From Methanoregula sp. (GTDB taxonomy: Archaea; Halobacteriota; Methanomicrobia; Methanomicrobiales; Methanospirillaceae), in NCBI GenBank assembly GCA_026394635.1, contig JAPKXV010000227.1, forward strand, positions 1 through 10,405: DNA of 10,405 nucleotides, given 5' to 3'. The position numbers and the translations under genes are program-made. Below, piece after piece: positions 5,417 through 10,405 of this stretch. Position 1 is the stretch's first letter, and every line of letters begins with the position of its first letter. Below the pieces are notes generated by a model that was given only the letters and a program-made list of their open reading frames with translations, did not search any database and was not told the DNA's origin.

Positions 5417-7537
5417 ATGGCTGAAAAGAAGAAAGCAGGTTCCAAGAAAATGGAAGCAAAGAAGGAAACCCCAAAGCAGGCAGCACCCGTACCCAAGAAG
5501 GCTCCCGCCACAGCGGCGCCAGCCTCAGGAAAGAAAGAACAGACGCGTATCGGCGTTTTCATCTGTCACTGCGGTACCAACATTGCCGGTTCAATGAATA
5601 TCGAGGCCGTTCAGGAATATGCAAAAACCATTCCAAATGTTGGCTATGTTGACAACTACAAGTATATGTGCTCGATGCCCGGGCAGGCTGTGATTAACAA
5701 GGCAATCAAGGACAACAAACTCACCGGAGTCGTTGTCGCTGCATGTTCACCACGTCTCCACGAACCAACGTTCAGAACGGCAACCAAGGAAGGTGGCCTG
5801 AACCCGTTCCGGTTTGAAATGGCAAACATCCGCGAGCAGAACTCGTGGGTGCACATGCATGATCAGGAAGGGTCAACCGAGAAGGCAAAGGACGCGATCC
5901 GCATTGCTGTTGCAAAAGCATCACTCCTGCAAGACCTGTTCCCGAAGGCAGTTCCGGTCGAGCACGCGGCGATGGTTGTCGGCGCGGGTGTAGCCGGTAT
6001 GCAGGCAGCCCTTGACCTTGCCGCTGCAGGGATCAAGACCTACCTTATTGAGTCCCAGCCTTCCATTGGCGGGCGCATGTCCCAGCTGGACAAGACATTC
6101 CCGACCCTTGACTGCTCGCAGTGTATCTTAACACCCAAGATGGTGGATGTGGGCAGGGCCGCAAATATCGAGCTGATGACCTACTCAGAGGTTGATGCAG
6201 TCGAGGGTTACATCGGCAACTTCGATGTGACCATCCGCAAGAAGGCACGCGGTGTCCTCTCCATGCCAGAGGCTGAAGCGAAGGGTATGGTCGGCGGCGG
6301 CTGTAACGGCTGCGGTGACTGTGAAGCCCCGTGCCCGGTCATCAAGCCCAACGAGTTCGAAGTGGGCATGAAGCCCCGGAAGGCGATCTACATCAGCCAC
6401 CCGCAGGTTGTCCCGCTTCTCTACACGATCGATTTTGACTCCTGCATAAAATGCGGGCTTTGTGTAACTGCATGCGGTGAAAAGAAGGCAATTGATCTTG
6501 AGGCAAAGGACGAGTTTGTCAAGGTCAAAGTCGGGACAGCAATTCTCGCAACGGGTTACGACATGTTCCCCGTGGAGAAGAAGACCGAGTGGGGATACAA
6601 GAAGTTTGAAAATGTCATCTCGAGCCTTGAGTTCGAGCGGCTTATCTGTGCGTCCGGTCCGACGAGCGGTCACATTATCCGCCCGAGCGATGGCGAGACC
6701 CCCAAGCGCGTGGCATTTGTGCTCTGTGCCGGCTCCCGGGATAATACCGGCAACGGCAAACCGTACTGTTCGCGGTTCTGCTGCATGTACTCCCTCAAGC
6801 ACGCCCACCAGATCTATGAGAAGATTCCCGGTGTGCAATCCTATCTCTTCTACATGGATATCCGTTCGTTCGGTAAGATGTATGAAGAGTTCTACTACCG
6901 CATCCAGGACGAGGGTGCGAAGTTTATCCGCGGGCGTGTTGCAAACATACTCGAGGACCCGGCCACCAAGAACCTTCATGTCTATACTGACGACACCCTG
7001 CTGAACCGCCCGGTTGATATGGAAGTTGACCTTGTCGTGCTCGCGGCGGCAGTACAGCCCAAGGAAGATACAGACAGGACCCGCAAGCTCTTCGGTGTCT
7101 CCTGTTCGATGGACGGCTGGCTCTTAGAAGCCCACCCGAAGCTGAACCCCTGCGGAACGACAACTGCCGGTGTTTTCCTTGCCGGTGTCTGCCAGGGTCC
7201 CAAGGACATCCCGGACACAGTCGCATCTGCCGAAGGTGCAGCATCTGCAGCAAGTATCCCCATCCACATGGGTGAGGTCGAGCTCGAGCCGTACTTTGCC
7301 ACGTGTATTGAAGAGAAATGTGCCGGCTGCGGCATGTGCGTGAACCTCTGTCCGTACAGTGCACTCGCACTCGTGGAAAAAGAGGGGCGTCAGGTCATGG
7401 AGGTCACAGAAGCGAAGTGCAAGGGTTGCGGTACCTGCGGCGGATTCTGCCCCGGTGGCGCTATCTGGATGAACCACTTTGCTACCCCGCAGATCGTGGC
7501 TCAGATCGATGCATTCCTGCTCGGAGGTGAGCAGTAA
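5417..7537 (+). CDS. hdrA: CoB--CoM heterodisulfide reductase subunit A (FAD, electron-bifurcating)
   Basis: This 706-residue flavoprotein splits electron pairs at its FAD: half go through HdrC/HdrB to the heterodisulfide, half to ferredoxin or Fwd. Family features in order: IGVFICHCGTN (about 45-55), VVAACSPRLHEPTF (106-119), FAD-binding VVGAGVAGMQAALDL (187-201), LDCSQCILTPKM (231-242), an inserted ferredoxin domain (CNGCGDCEAPCP at 296-307, CIKCGLCVTACG at 343-354), and two C-terminal clusters (CAGCGMCVNLCP at 635-646, CKGCGTCGGFCP at 668-679). No selenocysteine. Before the usual HdrA start there is an extra 43-residue region rich in Lys, Ala and Pro, with no Cys. GAGGTG (5405-5410) is six nt before the ATG at 5417; an ATG at 5414 is also possible. 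An upstream ATG at 5366 lies inside hdrB with no ribosome site. mvhD follows directly. Confidence 0.95.
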   Translation: MAEKKKAGSKKMEAKKETPKQAAPVPKKAPATAAPASGKKEQTRIGVFICHCGTNIAGSMNIEAVQEYAKTIPNVGYVDNYKYMCSMPGQAVINKAIKDNKLTGVVVAACSPRLHEPTFRTATKEGGLNPFRFEMANIREQNSWVHMHDQEGSTEKAKDAIRIAVAKASLLQDLFPKAVPVEHAAMVVGAGVAGMQAALDLAAAGIKTYLIESQPSIGGRMSQLDKTFPTLDCSQCILTPKMVDVGRAANIELMTYSEVDAVEGYIGNFDVTIRKKARGVLSMPEAEAKGMVGGGCNGCGDCEAPCPVIKPNEFEVGMKPRKAIYISHPQVVPLLYTIDFDSCIKCGLCVTACGEKKAIDLEAKDEFVKVKVGTAILATGYDMFPVEKKTEWGYKKFENVISSLEFERLICASGPTSGHIIRPSDGETPKRVAFVLCAGSRDNTGNGKPYCSRFCCMYSLKHAHQIYEKIPGVQSYLFYMDIRSFGKMYEEFYYRIQDEGAKFIRGRVANILEDPATKNLHVYTDDTLLNRPVDMEVDLVVLAAAVQPKEDTDRTRKLFGVSCSMDGWLLEAHPKLNPCGTTTAGVFLAGVCQGPKDIPDTVASAEGAASAASIPIHMGEVELEPYFATCIEEKCAGCGMCVNLCPYSALALVEKEGRQVMEVTEAKCKGCGTCGGFCPGGAIWMNHFATPQIVAQIDAFLLGGEQ

Positions 7538-7963
7538 ATGGCTGCTGAAGAATGGAAACCCAAGATCATCGGCCTTCTCTGCAACTGGTGCTCCTATGCC
7601 GGCGCTGACCTTGCCGGAGGCGGCCGTATCCAGTACCCGCCTGATGTCAGGGTCGTCCGCGTGATGTGCACCGGGCGTCTTGACCAGCTCTTCGTCCTGA
7701 AGGCATTTGCCGACGGCGCGGATGGCGTTCTCGTATCCGGATGCCACTTTGGGGACTGCCACTATCTCGAAGGCAACTTCAAGGGTGCAAAGCGGATGTT
7801 CATGGTCAAGCGCCTGATGAAGAGCATCGGGCTTGATGACCGCCGCTTCCGGATGACGTTTGTCTCAGCATCAGAAGGTGCGAAGTGGGCGACTGTCATT
7901 ACCGACGTGGTCAAGACCGTAAAAGAGCTCGGACCGAGCCCGATTACGGAGTTCAGTAAGTAA
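7538..7963 (+). CDS. mvhD: MvhD, iron-sulfur subunit linking an electron donor to HdrA
   Basis: This 141-residue protein is MvhD, the delta subunit of F420-non-reducing hydrogenase. Cysteines in LLCNWCSYAGAD (Cys 15, 18), RVMCTGRLD (Cys 44) and SGCHFGDCHY (Cys 69, 74) are the expected [2Fe-2S] ligand region. MvhD hands electrons to HdrA. Its usual partners MvhA and MvhG (the NiFe hydrogenase) are not in this window. In methanogens without them MvhD is thought to accept electrons from formate dehydrogenase or an F420 hydrogenase. GGAGGTGA (7523-7530) is seven nt before the ATG, which directly follows the hdrA stop. Full length, nothing unusual in the protein. Confidence 0.93.
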   Translation: MAAEEWKPKIIGLLCNWCSYAGADLAGGGRIQYPPDVRVVRVMCTGRLDQLFVLKAFADGADGVLVSGCHFGDCHYLEGNFKGAKRMFMVKRLMKSIGLDDRRFRMTFVSASEGAKWATVITDVVKTVKELGPSPITEFSK

Positions 7964-7977
7964 CGGAGGAGTTCACA

Positions 7978-8376
7978 GTGGCTGCAATTAATCTGAACCT
8001 GATCTCGGGTCGCAGCATACAGCAAGGTGTGGCAATTGAAGGCGGGAAGGAAAAACCCGCCTACCGCACTGCTGCTGGTATTATCGAGCTCGATCCAACG
8101 GACCTCAAGAGACTCGGCGCCTGGAAAAACACCAATGTTAAGGTGACCAGCCCTCACGGCAGCGTGATTGTGAAGGCAATGGAGACATCCCAGGGACCAC
8201 ACCCGGGCATCGGGTTCATCCCTATGGGTCCGTGGGCAAATTCCATTGTCGACCCCAACACCTATTCCACCGGCATGCCCACGTTCAAAGGTACCCCTGT
8301 TACCGTGGAAGTATCCATCAACGAACCCGTGCTTCTCGGGATCGAACTGGTGCAGAAATTATGCGGGGTGAAATGA
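7978..8376 (+). CDS. fwdD: Formylmethanofuran dehydrogenase subunit D
   Basis: This 132-residue protein is the small FwdD/FmdD subunit, matching the C-terminal molybdopterin-dinucleotide-binding domain of larger Mo/W oxidoreductases. Recognisable blocks are LNLISGRSIQQG (about 4-15), IIELDPTDLKRLGAW (about 36-50), VTSPHGSVIVKA (about 56-67) and IGFIPMGPWANSIV (about 79-92). With FwdB it holds the tungsten or molybdenum pterin cofactor at the CO2-reducing site. The start is GTG, clearly set by GGAGG (7965-7969) eight nt upstream. It is the first catalytic fwd gene after the hdr block and lies 14 nt from mvhD. Confidence 0.9.
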   Translation: MAAINLNLISGRSIQQGVAIEGGKEKPAYRTAAGIIELDPTDLKRLGAWKNTNVKVTSPHGSVIVKAMETSQGPHPGIGFIPMGPWANSIVDPNTYSTGMPTFKGTPVTVEVSINEPVLLGIELVQKLCGVK

Positions 8377-8377
8377 T

Positions 8378-9694
8378 ATGACCAAGACCGTAACCGATGT
8401 GATCTGTCCCTTCTGCGGGACGCTCTGTGATGATCTTGAAGTCGTCGTGTCCGATGATGGCAAGAAACTTCTCGAAGTCTACAACGCGTGCGTCATCGGT
8501 ACCGAAAAGTTCCTTCACTCCCAGTCAAAGGACCGGGTTACCCGCCCGCGGCTCCACCAGCCCGACGGGACATGGAAGGATATCAGCTATGATGAGGCGG
8601 CCGAGTATACCGCACAGATGCTTGCAAAGGCAAAAAAGCCCCTCATGTACGGCTGGAGCTCCACCAACTGTGAAGCCCAGAGCGTTGGCAACGAGATTGC
8701 CGAAATATCCCGTGCATGCTGTGATAATACCGCTGCAGTCTGCCATGGTACAACGCTGATTGCCGTGCAGGATATCGGCATTCCGTCATGTACGCTCGGA
8801 GAAGTCAAGAACCGTGCAGACCGCATTATCTTCTGGGGCTGCAACCCGGCACACGCCCACCCAAGGCATATGTCCCGGTACTCAATCTTCCCCCGCGGTT
8901 TCTTCACCGCCAAGGGACAGATGAGCCGCAAGATGGTCGTCGTTGACCCCCGGGTCACCGATACGGCAAAGATGGCGGACGTCCACCTGCAGGTTGAGCA
9001 GGGAAGAGACTATGAGCTGCTGAATGCACTCCGTGTTGCACTCAACAACGAATGGCTCCCGGATGTTGTTGCCGGAATCACAAAAGAGAAGATACGCGAA
9101 GTTGCCGACATAATGAAGAGTGGTCGTTTCGGGATCATCTTCTTCGGTATGGGTGTGACCCAGTCACTTTCAAAGAACCACAACATCGATGAGGCGATTG
9201 CCCTCACAAAACACCTCAACGAGTTTACGAAGTTCTCGATCATGCCGATGCGGGGTCACTACAACGTGACCGGCTCCGGAGAAGTGTTTGCCTGGCAGTT
9301 CGGGTTCCCGTACTCTGTTGATCTCTCCCGCGGGTTCGCACGCTATAACCCCGGTGACACCAGTTCAATCGATCTGCTGGTACGTGGCGAGGTGGATGCC
9401 ATGTTCACCATCGGGAGCGATCCCGGTGCACACTTCCCCATCAGCGCAGTCAAACATATCGCAAAACTGCCATCAGTCTGCATCGATCCGCACCTCACGC
9501 CCACAAGCGGTGTATCCAAACTCCATGTGCCCGTGGCATTCAACGGTGTTGAAACCGGTGGAAACTGCTACCGCATGGATAACGTGCCAATTGACTGCCG
9601 TAAGGTTGTAGAGCCACCCGAGGGCATGCTCACCGATGAGCAGTTCCTCATAAAAGTCCGCGACCGGGTCAGACAGCTCAAGGGGGCAGCATAA
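8378..9694 (+). CDS. fwdB: Formylmethanofuran dehydrogenase subunit B (W/Mo-pterin catalytic subunit)
   Basis: This 438-residue protein is full-length FwdB/FmdB, in which CO2 is reduced to formate at a W- or Mo-bis-pterin site. Residues 9-17 (ICPFCGTLC) plus Cys38 (YNACVIG) form the N-terminal [4Fe-4S] site (Cys 10, 13, 17, 38). Cys122 in AAVCHGTTLI is the expected metal ligand, which is selenocysteine in some Methanococcales and Methanopyrus; here it is an ordinary Cys. IPSCTLGEVKNRADRIIFWG (about 136-155) is also typical. GGGGTGA (8365-8371) is six nt before the ATG, one nt beyond the fwdD stop. Tungsten and molybdenum isoenzymes cannot be separated by inspection, so fmdB is equally possible. 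Confidence 0.93.
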   Translation: MTKTVTDVICPFCGTLCDDLEVVVSDDGKKLLEVYNACVIGTEKFLHSQSKDRVTRPRLHQPDGTWKDISYDEAAEYTAQMLAKAKKPLMYGWSSTNCEAQSVGNEIAEISRACCDNTAAVCHGTTLIAVQDIGIPSCTLGEVKNRADRIIFWGCNPAHAHPRHMSRYSIFPRGFFTAKGQMSRKMVVVDPRVTDTAKMADVHLQVEQGRDYELLNALRVALNNEWLPDVVAGITKEKIREVADIMKSGRFGIIFFGMGVTQSLSKNHNIDEAIALTKHLNEFTKFSIMPMRGHYNVTGSGEVFAWQFGFPYSVDLSRGFARYNPGDTSSIDLLVRGEVDAMFTIGSDPGAHFPISAVKHIAKLPSVCIDPHLTPTSGVSKLHVPVAFNGVETGGNCYRMDNVPIDCRKVVEPPEGMLTDEQFLIKVRDRVRQLKGAA

Positions 9695-9696
9695 CC

Positions 9697-10405
9697 ATGT
9701 CAGAATATGTCATAAAGAACGGACACGTATTTGACCCGGTCCAGGGCATCAAAGGCGATAAGACGGATGTTGCCATAAAAGACGGCAAGATCGTCGCAAA
9801 AGCCGGTTCCGGTGCAAAGGTTATCGATGCGAAGGGCAACACGCCCACATTGCCGGGCCAAAGGTCAACCTTGGCAGGATCTACCGTCCTGAAGACAAGC
9901 TCTTCACCTGCACGCCCACGAAAGGCATGGAGCGGATGGGCAGCGGGAACTCGATCCCGACCACTTTTAAGACCGGCTACGAGTATGCCAAGATGGGATA
10001 CACCACCGCCATGGAAGCTGCAATGCCGCCACTCTTCTCGCGCCACGTGCACGAAGAGATCCGCGACACCCCGATCATTGACGAGGGCGCTTTCCCGGTG
10101 TTCGGCAACAACTGGTTCGTGATGGAGTATCTCAAGAACCGCGAGATCGAGAACACGGCGGCGTACTGTGCATGGCTCCTTCGTGCAACAAAAGGGTTTG
10201 CAATCAAGGTTGTCAACCCCGGCGGCACGGAAGCCTGGGCATGGTGACTGAACTGTCTTTCTGTAAACGACCCCGTCCCTTACTTCGACATCACCCCGGC
10301 AGAGATCGTCAAGGGACTCATTGAGGCAAACGAGTACCTCGGACTCCCGCACTCGATGCACATCCACCCGAACAATCTCGGGAACCCGGGCAACTACACG
10401 ACCAC
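9697..10405 (+). pseudogene. fwdA: Formylmethanofuran dehydrogenase subunit A, interrupted and cut by the window end
   Basis: FwdA is the amidohydrolase-fold subunit that condenses formate with methanofuran at a dinuclear metal site. The start MSEYVIKNGHVFDPVQGIKG is typical, with a ribosome site at 9682-9686. After VIDAKGN (ending 9840) the frame is lost. The correct continuation, HAHIAGPKVNLGRIYRPEDK, starts one base off at 9840; the usual residues between (about nine, like TVMxGGVDI) are missing. The new frame holds the HxH (9840-9848), a Lys matching the carboxylated metal ligand (10206-10208, in GFAIKVVNPGG) and PHSMHIHPNN (10350-10379). In-frame TGA at 10245-10247 falls where the family has Gly, in the AWAW-stop-LNCLSVNDPVPYF region, and the frame stays open to the window end. 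It is either a pseudogene or an assembly or sequencing error. The family is about 570 residues, so most of the 3' half is outside. Confidence 0.8.

Noticed and set aside
6185..6979. Long minus-strand open frame opposite hdrA (264 residues)
   Set aside because: It mirrors hdrA codons, has no ribosome site of note, and resembles no family.
10245..10247. TGA in fwdA read as selenocysteine
   Set aside because: The position aligns with glycine rather than cysteine in the family, FwdA is not a known selenoprotein, no SECIS-like element was seen, and the same gene already has a frameshift.

Overview
The window reads as part of a hydrogenotrophic methanogen chromosome. Formylmethanofuran dehydrogenase (Fwd/Fmd), formylmethanofuran:H4MPT formyltransferase (Ftr), a soluble heterodisulfide reductase (HdrABC) with MvhD, and methanogenesis marker protein 11 all sit within 10.4 kb. 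Coding DNA is moderately GC-rich. The gaps are AT-rich with archaeal-type TATA elements and oligo-T tracts. The hdrCBA-mvhD block embedded in an fwd operon, without mvhA or mvhG, suggests Methanomicrobiales (for example the Methanoregula/Methanolinea group). That placement is an inference from gene content, not a database result.

Layout. Bases 1-2144 are on the minus strand: ftr (2144-1260), then mmp11 (1168-221), then the 5' end of an unidentified gene (239-1, running off the window) that overlaps the end of mmp11. Bases 2145-2413 are an AT-rich divergent intergenic region with TATA-like elements, two short inverted repeats and a 9-bp direct repeat. Bases 2414-10405 are a tight plus-strand operon: fwdG-like ferredoxin, fwdF (eight-cluster polyferredoxin), hdrC, hdrB, hdrA, mvhD, fwdD, fwdB, fwdA (incomplete). 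Gaps in it are 0-23 nt and nearly every gene has a good Shine-Dalgarno site.

How the genes work together. Fwd reduces CO2 to formylmethanofuran with low-potential electrons, and Ftr moves the formyl group to tetrahydromethanopterin. HdrABC reduces the CoM-S-S-CoB heterodisulfide and, by flavin-based bifurcation at the HdrA FAD, makes the low-potential electrons that Fwd needs. MvhD passes electrons into HdrA. FwdG and FwdF are the iron-sulfur wiring. The gene order matches the physical Hdr-Fwd/Fmd supercomplex known from Methanospirillum hungatei, so the operon joins the last and first steps of methanogenesis.

Most notable: (1) fwdA carries two independent lesions, an apparent frameshifting deletion just before its metal-binding HxH motif and an in-frame TGA at 10245-10247, while every other gene is intact; (2) HdrA has a roughly 43-residue Lys/Ala/Pro-rich N-terminal extension; (3) a 40-bp imperfect dyad lies at the predicted start of mmp11 transcription; (4) a perfect 7-bp-arm palindrome lies just upstream of the fwd-hdr operon.
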